Source: a bacterium (GTDB lineage: Bacteria; Electryoneota; Electryoneia; Electryoneales; Electryoneaceae). Taken from it: 64,000 nt of DNA. The stretch spans positions 547,033-611,032 of the forward strand of contig JAHLLH010000002.1 in assembly GCA_020444265.1 (NCBI GenBank), given 5' to 3'. The first letter of the stretch is position 1, and the number at the start of each line of letters is the position of its first letter. Shown one piece after another: positions 28,257-35,754 of the stretch. Under the pieces are notes generated by a model that searched no databases, was not told the origin of the DNA, and saw only the letters and a list, made by a program, of their open reading frames with translations. A program made the translations under genes and the position numbers.

Positions 28257-28745
28257 TTACGCCTCAAATCGTTCGCCGAGAATGTTGGTGAAGCCTAGTA
28301 CCTTGATATCGAAGGTACGTGCGGGTGTCTTAAGGGTGACCTTCTCCCCCGCTTTTGCGCCACGCAACTGCTGACCGATCGGAGAGAGAATCGAGATCAT
28401 CCCCTGCTTGATGTCCATCTCCTCGGCGAGCACCAACTCGTACGCGTATTTCTTGCCGTTCTCCACTTCCTGCAAGTCCACCAGCGAGTAAAGGCCAACC
28501 GAGCTCTTGTCGACATCGTTCAGGTCGATCGAGCTGAGCTTGGTCAGACGGTGCTGGAGCTGGTTGATGTAGACACCCAGGTAGGACTGACGTTCCTTTG
28601 CCGATTCATATTCGGCATTTTCGGACAGGTCGCCCTTGGAACGTGCTTCCTCAATACGCAACGGGAGGTCGACCTCGTATTCGTGTCGTGCCTCGGCGAT
28701 CTCGCTCTGGAGTTTTTTACGGACGGCTTCCAACCGATCGTTCAT
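28257..28745 (-). CDS. greA: Transcription elongation factor GreA family
   Basis: A 162-residue Gre factor, close to the usual 158. The N-terminal antiparallel coiled coil (1-75) carries the conserved acidic tip motif in SKGDLSENAEYESAKERQ; the Asp and Glu there reach the RNA polymerase active site and stimulate transcript cleavage to rescue backtracked enzyme. The C-terminal FKBP-like domain has the usual SILSPIGQQLRGAKAGE signature. I chose ATG 28745 because GAGG precedes it and the family begins there; an upstream in-frame start at 28862 would translate through a terminator hairpin. The leader carries a terminator (28782-28815), suggesting regulation by premature termination. The gene lies upstream of the ClC gene on the same strand. 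Confidence 0.92.
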   Translation of the reverse strand: MNDRLEAVRKKLQSEIAEARHEYEVDLPLRIEEARSKGDLSENAEYESAKERQSYLGVYINQLQHRLTKLSSIDLNDVDKSSVGLYSLVDLQEVENGKKYAYELVLAEEMDIKQGMISILSPIGQQLRGAKAGEKVTLKTPARTFDIKVLGFTNILGERFEA

Positions 28746-28781
28746 CGGTTCCTCATACCTAAGAATCGAAACAATAAAAAC

Positions 28782-28815
28782 GCATCGGGGTCGCCGTACC
28801 ACGGCGCCCCGATGC
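28782..28815 (-). terminator. Intrinsic terminator inside the greA leader
   Basis: On the minus strand a 15-bp GC-rich stem with one bulge and a 3-base loop is followed by GTTTTTATTGTTT, an excellent rho-independent terminator. Its U-tract ends only about 30 bases before the greA ATG, too close for a complete promoter in between, so greA transcripts must read through it or start within it. Confidence 0.8.
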
Positions 28816-28884
28816 AATGGTTGAAGATAGGGCTCAATTCCCTGAAAGGTCAAGGGGGACAAGCCATTTCGGCGTTCCGAGCTT

Positions 28885-28935
28885 CTTATTAGTGACAGGT
28901 ACGAATTAAATTAATTCGTACCTGTCACTAATAAG
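28885..28935. repeat. Perfect 51-bp palindrome (25-bp arms)
   Basis: Arms 28885-28909 and 28911-28935 are exact reverse complements around one central base. It lies between the greA leader and the small ORF at 29000. The AT-rich core and lack of flanking gene ends make it look more like a REP-type or transposon-derived palindromic element, or a large operator or cruciform site, than a plain terminator. Confidence 0.85.
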
Positions 28936-28999
28936 ATTCCGATGGAACATCCCCACACCTGATCCGTGAGACAATTACAGGAAAAACAAGGAGGATTCT

Positions 29000-29200
29000 A
29001 TGACATGGCCATCTGGTGATATTCGCGCACGTGCTGAAAAGGCAGGAGTTCCCGAGTGGCTTTGGGCGGAATTTGTGGTGAATGTCCACATGAAAAGCCA
29101 GTACATCCCGGAAGAAGAGGCGATCCGTTCGGTGATCGGCGAACTGCACCGTGCCACCTCGGATACTCACCCCACCCAACTGAAGGCGGGGTCGGAGTAG
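29000..29200 (+). CDS. Small hypothetical protein (66 residues)
   Basis: ATG 29000 is preceded by a near-consensus ribosome-binding site (AAGGAGGA, 28988-28995) at ideal spacing, which is the main reason to believe in this short gene. The product is predicted helical and soluble (AEKAGVPEWLWAEFVVNVHM, EEEAIRSVIGELHR) with a polar, possibly disordered tail. There is no signal peptide, membrane segment or motif I recognise. It stands alone, divergent from greA, just downstream of the 51-bp palindrome, and is followed by repeat-rich sequence. Function unknown. Confidence 0.6.
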   Translation: MTWPSGDIRARAEKAGVPEWLWAEFVVNVHMKSQYIPEEEAIRSVIGELHRATSDTHPTQLKAGSE

Positions 29201-29370
29201 CAGACGAGCAGTCGGTTCCGAGTGTCACTCCGGACTTGACAGGGGTCCAGCCTCGAATGGGTAACAGTCCGAGACGGTAGGAATCGAGGTTGCTGGAGGG
29301 TGCGACGGGGAGTGGTGGCTTTGCCGTGCCGGTTGACCTCGGATCGATCGGGCGTTCAGCGTTGCATTTA

Positions 29371-29407
29371 TGGATGCTGGATCCCGGGTCAAGGCCCGGG
29401 ATGACAC
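29371..29407 (+). repeat. Dispersed GGATCCCGGG-type palindromic repeat, copy 1
   Basis: A unit of the form CTGGATCCCGGGTCAAGGCC followed by CGGGATGACA. Near-identical units occur at 43281-43310 (inverted) and 43438-43469. It has the look of the short mobile palindromes widespread in bacterial intergenic DNA. Confidence 0.75.
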
Positions 29408-29504
29408 GGCGATCCGTGTCCTGGGTGAGTGGCACGGCTTGGCTTGCAAGCCGGGTTTTTGTTAGGGAAATGGGTGTCCGTCAGGACAACCCTTTCGCGC
29501 GGAA

Positions 29505-29537
29505 GGCGCGATGCACGGGCAGGATGCCCGTGCTACA
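29505..29537 (+). repeat. Dispersed double-hairpin repeat, copy 1
   Basis: 33 bases identical, as the reverse complement, to 33139-33171. The unit has a 9-bp inverted repeat around GGA (GCACGGGCA / TGCCCGTGC), preceded by a second small inverted repeat (TTCGCGC / GGCGCGA). Similarity continues imperfectly beyond the 33 bases. Confidence 0.85.
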
Positions 29538-29555
29538 CGCAGTTGCAGGATGCCA

Positions 29556-29894
29556 TCAATACGTCACATCAAAGCCGAGCATACCGCCGCGGGGGTCGGT
29601 CCATTTGACAACAACACGGTCCACCCGTGCGCCGCGAGGACCACGTTTCAGGTAGTTCAGCAGGGCATCCACATCTTTTTCCGGTCCTTCAGCGATCACC
29701 TCCACCTGGCCGTCTGGCATGTTCTTCACCCAACCGACGATCTCGGGGTATTTTTGACGGACCGTATCCATCACAAACCAGCGATATCCGACGCCCTGTA
29801 CACGTCCCTCGATGGTCGCGAAGAGACGTCGTTTCTCGCTCTTGGCCTCTTTATCGCCCTGCAACACAACTCCTCCGGGGTCATACCCGAACAC
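29556..29894 (-). CDS. acyP: Acylphosphatase
   Basis: A 112-residue protein with a normal-length acylphosphatase core of about 90 residues after a 20-residue polar extension. The catalytic signature is clear: RLFATIEGRVQGVGYRWFV (phosphate-binding loop with the catalytic Arg in GYR) and GWVKNMPDGQVEVIAEG (catalytic Asn in KNMPDG). The enzyme hydrolyses carboxyl-phosphate bonds such as acetyl phosphate in the cytosol. An internal start nearer the core is possible, because the extension (MFGYDPGGVVLQGDKEAKSE) is not conserved in the family. It stands alone between repeat-rich DNA and the asnS end. Confidence 0.88.
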   Translation of the reverse strand: MFGYDPGGVVLQGDKEAKSEKRRLFATIEGRVQGVGYRWFVMDTVRQKYPEIVGWVKNMPDGQVEVIAEGPEKDVDALLNYLKRGPRGARVDRVVVKWTDPRGGMLGFDVTY

Positions 29895-29920
29895 CTTTTT
29901 AAGTTACAATACTGACACGA

Positions 29921-29950
29921 CAAAACCCGACATAATGTTGCCGGGTTTTG
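29921..29950 (-). terminator. Terminator downstream of asnS
   Basis: A perfect 9-bp stem (29921-29929 with 29942-29950); the loop can pair further (ACAT/ATGT). On the minus strand the 3' arm ends GGGTTTTG. It lies about 120 bases beyond the asnS stop and could work in both directions. Confidence 0.6.
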
Positions 29951-30017
29951 GGATTTCTCGGGAGATGTTCCCATCTCCAAGATTCTTGAATGTCTGACTC
30001 AAGGGGATACAATGAGA

Positions 30018-30037
30018 CCCGGGGCTGAAGCCCCGGG
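30018..30037. repeat. Short GC palindrome of a dispersed type
   Basis: Arms 30018-30026 and 30029-30037 (CCCGGGGCT and complement) around GA. The sequence CCCGGGGCTGAAGCCCCGGG followed by CCACC is a type of intergenic palindrome seen in many bacteria; here it sits just past the asnS stop codon. Confidence 0.55.
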
Positions 30038-30068
30038 CCACCCTGTATGCTTCCGATTTGAATGCCAA

Positions 30069-31385
30069 TTACGGGGTCATCCGGTACATCATGCGTGGGA
30101 AGGGGATCGCTTCACGCAGGTGATCCCGTCCGCAGATCCAGGTGATGGTCCGTTCGAGGCCGAGGCCGAAGCCGGCATGCGGCACGCTGCCATAGCGTCG
30201 CAAATCGAGGTACCAGTTGAAGGGTTCCTCGGGCAGCTCATGCTCACGGATCCGTCCCAGCAGCACATCGAGATCGTCCTCACGGACCGACCCACCGATC
30301 AGTTCGCCATAGCCTTCCGGTCCGAGCATGTCGAAGCCGAGGACACGGTCCGTCTGCTCGGGATCACGCTTCATGTAGAAAGCTTTGATCTCCGCCGGGA
30401 AATGGGTGACGAAAACAGGGCGATCATAGGCGCTGGCGAGGATGGTTTCGTGACGTCCACCGAAATCTTCGCCCGGCTCAAACTTCGCCTCTTCCTCGTC
30501 CGGATGCTCTTTCTGGTAGGCCATCAATACTTCGCACGCCTCGTCGTAGTGCAGACGCGGGAAGGGCTTCTGGATGCTCTCCAGCTTGCTGAGGTCGCGG
30601 TCCAGTGCTTTCAGTTCGGTCTGACGATTTTGCAGCACACGCTGGACGACAAAAACGGTCATGTCCTCGGCGAGGTCCATGTCACCAGCGAGATCGAGGT
30701 AGGCGACCTCAGGTTCTATCATCCAGAATTCGGTCAGGTGACGGCGTGTTTTTGACTTTTCTGCACGGAAGGTCGGCCCGAACGTGTAGACCTTGCCGAA
30801 AGCCATCGCTCCCGCTTCGGCATAGAGCTGGCCGGATTGGGTCAGGTAGGCGATGCTGTCGAAATATTCCGTGCTGAAGAGGGTGGTCGTTCCCTCGACG
30901 GCGTTTGGGGTGAACATCGGCGTATCGAAGTTGATGAAACCACGCTCGTTGAAAAAGTCACGGATCGCGCGGATGACCTCATGGCGAATGCGCAGGATCG
31001 CATGCTGCTTCGAGCTACGCAGCCAGAGGTGGCGGTTGTTCATCAGAAAATCGACCCCATGCTCTTTTGGGCTGATCGGGTAGTCGACCGAGTCGGCCAC
31101 CTTCTCGAGGTCAGTAAGGACAAGTTCATAGCCGCCGGGGGCACGGTCATCCTGCTTGATGGTGCCGCGGACGAGAATCGAGGTTTCCTGGGTCAAAGCC
31201 TTGGCAAACTCGAAGAACTCATCACCTTTTTCCTCACGGGAGCAGACGGACTGGACAATACCGGTGCCATCCCGCACGAGCAGGAAACGGAACTTGTTGC
31301 TGCCACGCTGGTTGTAAAGCCAGCCGGCCACTTCCACTTCTTCCCCGACATGCCTGGGGAAGTCTTCGATGTAGACGCGCTTCAT
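30069..31385 (-). CDS. asnS: Asparaginyl-tRNA synthetase
   Basis: A 438-residue class IIb aminoacyl-tRNA synthetase that charges tRNA-Asn with asparagine. An N-terminal OB-fold anticodon-binding domain (about 1-110; [20 protein letters not shown]) is followed by the class II core with motif 1 ([12 protein letters not shown]), motif 2 ([20 protein letters not shown]) and motif 3 ([15 protein letters not shown]). The GPTFRAE form and [18 protein letters not shown] favour AsnRS over the AspRS and LysRS paralogues. The start codon overlaps the gpsA stop (ATGA), so it is translationally coupled as the last gene of a plsY-gpsA-asnS operon. The charging enzyme argues against an obligatory Asp-tRNA-Asn transamidation route here. 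Confidence 0.95.
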   Translation of the reverse strand: MKRVYIEDFPRHVGEEVEVAGWLYNQRGSNKFRFLLVRDGTGIVQSVCSREEKGDEFFEFAKALTQETSILVRGTIKQDDRAPGGYELVLTDLEKVADSVDYPISPKEHGVDFLMNNRHLWLRSSKQHAILRIRHEVIRAIRDFFNERGFINFDTPMFTPNAVEGTTTLFSTEYFDSIAYLTQSGQLYAEAGAMAFGKVYTFGPTFRAEKSKTRRHLTEFWMIEPEVAYLDLAGDMDLAEDMTVFVVQRVLQNRQTELKALDRDLSKLESIQKPFPRLHYDEACEVLMAYQKEHPDEEEAKFEPGEDFGGRHETILASAYDRPVFVTHFPAEIKAFYMKRDPEQTDRVLGFDMLGPEGYGELIGGSVREDDLDVLLGRIREHELPEEPFNWYLDLRRYGSVPHAGFGLGLERTITWICGRDHLREAIPFPRMMYRMTP

Positions 31386-32389
31386 AGGTGTCGTTCCACT
31401 TTCAGCGAACGGGTCATGAGTTGAATCACGGCTTCCCGTGCGGAAGCCCCTTCAAAGAGAATCTCGTACACTTTTTCGGTGATCGGCATCTCGACCCCTT
31501 CACGTTGAGCGAGGTCCCATGCCGAGCGGGTGGTGGCGACCCCTTCCGCCACCATGTGCATCGACTTCAGAATGTCTTCCAGGCTGCGTCCTCGGCCCAG
31601 CTGCTCGCCCACGTAACGGTTCCGGCTGTGTTTCGAGGTACAGGTGGTGATCAGGTCGCCCATCCCGGACAACCCGGCAAAGGTTTCTCGTTTTCCACCC
31701 AGCACGCTGCCAAGCCGTGAGATTTCGTGCAACCCACGTGTAATCAACGCCCCACGTGTATTGTCCCCGAAGCCCATGCCGTCGCAAATACCGGTTGCGA
31801 TGGCGATGACATTTTTCAGCGAGGCTCCCAGCTCGACCCCAACCGGATCATCGGATGCGTAGACACGGAATGTCTGCCCGCTGAACCATTCTTGAACCGT
31901 CTGCGCGGTTTCCAGGTCATGGCAGCCTGCGACGACGGTTGTGGGAATCGACTTGCCCACTTCTTCTGCGTGGCTTGGGCCACTGAGGGCAACGTACCGA
32001 CGGGCGACCTCTTTCCCGAGAAACTCCTCGGTGACCTCGCTCATCCGTTTCAGCGTTTTGTTCTCGATCCCCTTGGAGGCGCCGATCCAGATCTTGTCGG
32101 ATTGGTCGCCCTCGATGGTTTTGAGGACGGATCGGACCAGTTGTGAAGGAACCACGACCAGCACACCATCGACCCCGTCCAGGCTGTAAGGCAGATCGTT
32201 GGTCACTTCGAGATTGTCCGGGAACATCACATCCGCGAGGAATTCACGGTTTTCACGATCTTTTGCGAGTTTTTTTGCGGCCTCCGGAAAGAACTCCCAC
32301 ATTTTCACCTTGTGGTTCTGTTCTCCGGCAAGCAGCACGGCCAGGGCAGTTCCCCAGCTTCCGGCCCCGAGTACGGCGAAATTCGCCAT
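31382..32389 (-). CDS. gpsA: NAD(P)-dependent glycerol-3-phosphate dehydrogenase
   Basis: A 335-residue cytosolic enzyme reducing dihydroxyacetone phosphate to sn-glycerol-3-phosphate for phospholipid synthesis. An N-terminal Rossmann fold begins [36 protein letters not shown] and the catalytic-Lys block [20 protein letters not shown] with [13 protein letters not shown] are typical of GpsA. I chose ATG 32389 over an in-frame start at 32422 because the family begins at this Met and the latter overlaps plsY. It starts one base after the plsY stop and overlaps asnS by four bases. Pairing with plsY is logical: GpsA makes the substrate that PlsY acylates. Confidence 0.95.
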   Translation of the reverse strand: MANFAVLGAGSWGTALAVLLAGEQNHKVKMWEFFPEAAKKLAKDRENREFLADVMFPDNLEVTNDLPYSLDGVDGVLVVVPSQLVRSVLKTIEGDQSDKIWIGASKGIENKTLKRMSEVTEEFLGKEVARRYVALSGPSHAEEVGKSIPTTVVAGCHDLETAQTVQEWFSGQTFRVYASDDPVGVELGASLKNVIAIATGICDGMGFGDNTRGALITRGLHEISRLGSVLGGKRETFAGLSGMGDLITTCTSKHSRNRYVGEQLGRGRSLEDILKSMHMVAEGVATTRSAWDLAQREGVEMPITEKVYEILFEGASAREAVIQLMTRSLKVERHL

Positions 32390-32390
32390 G

Positions 32391-33035
32391 TTACTCGTCC
32401 TCGTGTTTGTCCATCGGCTCATTCATCCCGTGCTCCCCGCCCTGCAGCAAACGCAGGACATTTTTTCGATGAGTGAAGAGCAACAGGGTGGGGACCAGCA
32501 GTCCCCATAGAGCCGTTGGCAGATGACGATCCCCCTCGAGAAAATAGAGGAGGACGGGAATCGATGCTCCGGCAATCAAGGTCGCCAGCGCAAAGGTTTT
32601 CCAAAGATAGAGTGTGATACCGTAGATCACGATGGCTGTGGTCACACTGTGCGGTGCGATGGCGAACATCGCACCCAGGCCTGTCGCTGCGCCCTTGCCG
32701 CCTTTGAAACGGAGGAAGGGGCTGTAGACATGGCCGAGAAAAGCGGCGAAACCAACCCAACCCAGCACCGCGATTGGGGTTGGGGCGAGCAACGGATGCA
32801 GCAGGTCGGCCGCAACTTTCGAGGTCAACCAGACCGGCAGATAACCTTTCAGAACATCCACCATGAAGGTCGCAATGGCCCAGCGCGGGCCAATCAGACG
32901 AAAGACATTGGATGCGCCAGGGTTACCGCTGCCATGCTCGAGGATGTTAATCCCCGCCACTCGCTTTGCCACCAGAACCGCAGTGGGCAGCGAGCCCAAA
33001 AGGTAGGACGCTAGCAGAATGACAAACAACCGCAT
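32391..33035 (-). CDS. plsY: Acyl-phosphate:glycerol-3-phosphate acyltransferase
   Basis: A 214-residue inner-membrane protein with five to seven hydrophobic segments and the three PlsY motifs: GSLPTAVLVAK near the N-terminus, HGSGNPGASNVFRL (glycerol-3-phosphate binding) and FLRFKGGKGAATGLGAM. It transfers the acyl group from acyl phosphate to the sn-1 position of glycerol-3-phosphate, the first committed step of phospholipid synthesis in the PlsX/PlsY system. The C-terminus has a short charged cytosolic tail. It heads an operon with gpsA and asnS. No plsX is in the window. Confidence 0.95.
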   Translation of the reverse strand: MRLFVILLASYLLGSLPTAVLVAKRVAGINILEHGSGNPGASNVFRLIGPRWAIATFMVDVLKGYLPVWLTSKVAADLLHPLLAPTPIAVLGWVGFAAFLGHVYSPFLRFKGGKGAATGLGAMFAIAPHSVTTAIVIYGITLYLWKTFALATLIAGASIPVLLYFLEGDRHLPTALWGLLVPTLLLFTHRKNVLRLLQGGEHGMNEPMDKHEDE

Positions 33036-33104
33036 GGTGTCCTCGCCTTCTTCGTCTGTTCCGTCAGGCTCTTCTGTTCGGACAGGTCTCCCGACCTCTT
33101 CGTT

Positions 33105-33138
33105 CCGTCAGGTCTTTAGCGTAGCGGAGACCTGACGG
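33105..33138. repeat. Stem-loop with 11-bp perfect arms
   Basis: Arms 33105-33115 and 33128-33138 (CCGTCAGGTCT and complement) around a 12-base loop, directly next to the dispersed repeat that follows. No T-run. It is probably part of the same composite repeat rather than a terminator. Confidence 0.6.
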
Positions 33139-33171
33139 TGTAGCACGGGCATCCTGCCCGTGCATCGCGCC
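33139..33171 (-). repeat. Dispersed double-hairpin repeat, copy 2 (inverted)
   Basis: Exact reverse complement of 29505-29537 over 33 bases, about 3.6 kb away in opposite orientation. It lies in the promoter-side spacer of the plsY operon. Confidence 0.85.
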
Positions 33172-33424
33172 GCAGGCGCGAATGGTGCGTCAGATCTGAG
33201 GATCTGACACAACCCTCCGGGTCTGACACAACCCGAACTGTCATCCCCAGCTCGCATGCCCGTGTCAGCAGGCACGTGACCGAAGGGAACCGGCGAGTGT
33301 CGGGGATCCCCCGGGGCGATGATCCACCGGTACCGTCTTCGATCAAAGGGGATGCCCGACGGCCCCAATCCCAACACCGTGCCCGGCTACCGCCGGACAT
33401 GGGGCCTGGGCATGACAGCATTCC

Positions 33425-34438
33425 CTATCCTGCGACCACCTTGCCGATACGGACGGTATCAATGCCGAGGTTCATCGCGTGCATGATCAGTTCCTTAGCC
33501 CGGCCCGGCTGCATCACCATCACCCAGCCGATGCCGAGGTTGAAGGTGCGTCGCATATCCTCTTCGGGGACTTGTCCCAATTCCTGGATGTGACGGAAGA
33601 TCGCGGGACGTTCCCATGCATCCCAGTCAATCTCGAAGCTCAATCCGTCCGGCATAATCCGTTTTGTGTTGCCGACAATCCCGCCGCCCGTGATGTGAGC
33701 CATGCCACGCACCGGCAGGGAACGGTCCAGCCAACGTGAGACGGCGGGCCTGTAGCAGATGTGGGGCTTGAGCAGCGCGTCGGCGACATCGCCATCCAGC
33801 CCCGGGAGAGTATCGGTAGGTTTCAGGCCGGCCATCTCAATCAGCACCTTGCGTGCAAGGGTGTAGCCATTGGTGTGCAAACCACTCGAAGGCAAGCCGA
33901 CCAACAAGTCTCCCTCACGAATTTTCTCGCCGGTGATCATTTTGTCACGGTCCACTACTCCGACAATGGTCCCGGCGAGGTCATAGGAACCCTCGTGATA
34001 GACGGCGGGCATTTCGGCGGTTTCACCCCCGACCAGCGCGACACCCAGGTCGGCACAGCCGTTCGCGAGACCATTGATAACAGCGGATGCAGTGTCCACC
34101 TCGAGGTGGCTGGTGGCGAAGTAGTCGAGGAAGAAGAGGGGTTTGGCGCCGCAGGTGAAGATGTCGTTCACACAATGGTTCACCAGGTCGCGCCCGATGT
34201 TGTCGTGCCGTCCCGCCCACAGTGCGGCAGCGGTTTTGGTCCCTACCCCATCCGTGCTCGATATCAGGATCGGATCTTTCATGCCGGAGGTGTCCAGACG
34301 GAACGCACCGCCAAAGAGACCGAGGTCGGCGGCGACTTCGGGCCCAAATGTATTCCTCACAGCGGGCTTAATTCGCTTGACGAGTTCCTCGCCCGCATCG
34401 ATGTCCACACCCGCATCACGATAGGTCGCTCCGCCCAC
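33425..34438 (-). CDS. purM: Phosphoribosylformylglycinamidine cyclo-ligase (AIR synthetase)
   Basis: A protein of about 337 residues catalysing the ATP-dependent ring closure of FGAM to aminoimidazole ribotide in purine synthesis. Family signatures are the N-terminal TYRDAGVDIDAGEELVKRIK, the nucleotide-binding STDGVGTKTAAALWAGRH and DLVNHCVNDI blocks, VGGETAEMPAVY, and HITGGGIVGNTKRIMPDG near the end. The GTG at 34438 is preceded by GGAGGA but with short spacing; ATG 34456 (six residues longer) has no clear ribosome-binding site, so the start is uncertain. It is a single gene, divergent from the GAF-domain gene at 34680. Confidence 0.95.
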   Translation of the reverse strand: MGGATYRDAGVDIDAGEELVKRIKPAVRNTFGPEVAADLGLFGGAFRLDTSGMKDPILISSTDGVGTKTAAALWAGRHDNIGRDLVNHCVNDIFTCGAKPLFFLDYFATSHLEVDTASAVINGLANGCADLGVALVGGETAEMPAVYHEGSYDLAGTIVGVVDRDKMITGEKIREGDLLVGLPSSGLHTNGYTLARKVLIEMAGLKPTDTLPGLDGDVADALLKPHICYRPAVSRWLDRSLPVRGMAHITGGGIVGNTKRIMPDGLSFEIDWDAWERPAIFRHIQELGQVPEEDMRRTFNLGIGWVMVMQPGRAKELIMHAMNLGIDTVRIGKVVAG

Positions 34439-34616
34439 AACTCCTCCACATCTCAAGTCGGTTGATCAACAGGCCGAATATAGCGAGCAATCGCCCCCAT
34501 CTCCACAGCACGGAAGGGACTTCCGAGGGGCGGGAGTGACAGGGTGGCTAGAATCGGCGACTCAAGCTAACTTCATCTTCTCTCGCTGAAAAACGCAGGT
34601 CTGAAACCGGAATTGG

Positions 34617-34645
34617 TTGCGGACATTTTGTCCACCAGTTATAAT
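34617..34645 (+). promoter_or_regulatory. Sigma-70-type promoter of the GAF gene
   Basis: A -35 box TTGCGG (34617-34622), 17 bases, then a perfect -10 TATAAT (34640-34645), about 35 bases before the ATG at 34680. Confidence 0.7.
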
Positions 34646-34679
34646 AAGATGTCGGGTTTCTTGTTTTTGGGGGTTAACG

Positions 34680-35384
34680 ATGAAAGATGGCGATACCTCA
34701 GCCTTGCTCCTGGATGTGCGCCCGGAAATCCCGGAGAAAATCATTGAACGGTGGCAGAATGTCGCAAATATTGCGGCGAAGCTGATCGGTGTCCCGTCCG
34801 GTCTAATTATGCGTGTGCATACCGATACGATTGAAGTATTTGTAGGCAATCATTCGGATGCATCCCCCTATCACGCTGGTGAACGGGAGAAACTGAACTC
34901 CGGTCTCTACTGTGAGACTGTTATCAAAGAACGGGATAAGCTACTCGTACCCAATGCGCTAGCAGATCCCGATTGGGACAAGAACCCGGACATCAAACTT
35001 GGCATGATTAGCTATTTGGGTTTTCCTGTCTACTGGCCGGACGATGTGGCATTTGGCACGATCTGTGTTCTGGACAACAAGGAAAACGCTTACAACACCC
35101 TGCACATTGAGCTGCTTGAAACTCTACAGCAGGCCCTTGAAAGCGATCTCCAGCAGCTCTATCGTCTTGCGCAGTTGGAGAAGGCTATTGACCAGATCAA
35201 CGCTTTGCATGAAATTCTTCCGATTTGCAGCGTCTGCAAGAAGGTGAAAAACGACAAAAACTATTGGGAACAGGTTGAGGATTACCTGCTAAAAAACAAA
35301 GGTCTACGCTTTACACACTCACTTTGTTCAGACTGTTCAATTAAATACATCGAAGAAATAAAGCAGGACTTGAAACGATCCTGA
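34680..35384 (+). CDS. GAF-domain protein with C-terminal four-cysteine motif
   Basis: A 234-residue cytosolic sensor-like protein. A GAF domain fills about residues 20-165 (KLIGVPSGLIMRVHTD, YCETVIKERDKLLVPNALAD, GFPVYWPDDVAFGTICVLD). A short coiled coil follows (about 166-192). A C-terminal block, PICSVCKKVKNDKNYWEQVE ... THSLCSDC, has two CxxC pairs likely to bind a metal. This tail resembles those found at the ends of PAS, GAF or receiver proteins in other bacteria, where its role is not established. No kinase, cyclase or DNA-binding domain is present. ATG 34680 follows GGGGGTT and lies below a strong promoter. It stands upstream of the arginine operon but is separated by a hairpin and T-run. 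Confidence 0.75.
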   Translation: MKDGDTSALLLDVRPEIPEKIIERWQNVANIAAKLIGVPSGLIMRVHTDTIEVFVGNHSDASPYHAGEREKLNSGLYCETVIKERDKLLVPNALADPDWDKNPDIKLGMISYLGFPVYWPDDVAFGTICVLDNKENAYNTLHIELLETLQQALESDLQQLYRLAQLEKAIDQINALHEILPICSVCKKVKNDKNYWEQVEDYLLKNKGLRFTHSLCSDCSIKYIEEIKQDLKRS

Positions 35385-35754
35385 ACGAGACGTTTTACAC
35401 TCTTTTTATCAACCTCGAAACGGCGGTAACGACACCAGCTTCAGACCTGTTTCTCCTCCTGCTCTACTCATGCATCCCACAAAAGAAATTCCTTGCAAGC
35501 AGATCATTCAGCCTTGATATTGATTTCTACCGCTCTAAAAAGTATTGACATCATTTCGAAATCGTTTTTGTCACAGAGCAAGCGGTTTCGTCTCAAGATC
35601 GAACCGGGTTCTCTCGCAGAAACCGGGGCTCGTCGCATTTCTGCCTCGTTTTTTGAACCATCCGCATCGTGATGGAATCCATCACCTCTCCGGGAACTCC
35701 CGGATCGGTCATCCAGAAACTCAGAACAAGTACGCCTCAGACACGAGGAACATC
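35385..35754. other. Spacer and leader region before argB (370 bases)
   Basis: No gene is supported, although a frame open from 35545 joins argB. A hairpin plus T6 lies at 35616-35654. An arginine operator (ARG box) was not recognised by eye. Confidence 0.6.
35616..35654 (+). terminator. Terminator or attenuator upstream of argB
   Basis: A 7-bp stem (35616-35622 with 35638-35644, GCAGAAA/TTTCTGC) with a 15-base loop is followed four bases later by six T residues (35649-35654). It is 100 bases before the argB ATG. It may end transcripts of the GAF gene or attenuate the arg operon. Confidence 0.5.

Larger units (their letters stand above)
29201..29555. other. Repeat-rich spacer (355 bases)
   Basis: No believable gene. 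It contains two dispersed palindromic repeats listed separately (29371-29407 and 29505-29537), both of which have other copies in this window. Confidence 0.7.
33036..33424. other. Repeat-rich spacer between plsY and purM (389 bases)
   Basis: No gene is supported. It holds an 11-bp stem-loop (33105-33138), a dispersed double-hairpin repeat (33139-33171) and two nearby copies of a TCTGACACAACCC motif around 33206-33235. The plsY promoter should be here but I cannot place it with confidence. Confidence 0.6.

Noticed and set aside
29266-29537. Short frames through the spacer repeats (such as a 121-codon frame at 29290)
   Set aside because: They are translations of dispersed palindromic repeats and do not have ribosome-binding sites.
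33036-33424. CRISPR-like or tandem repeat array in the plsY-purM spacer
   Set aside because: Only two imperfect copies of a TCTGACACAACCC motif and single hairpins are present, with no regular spacer structure.
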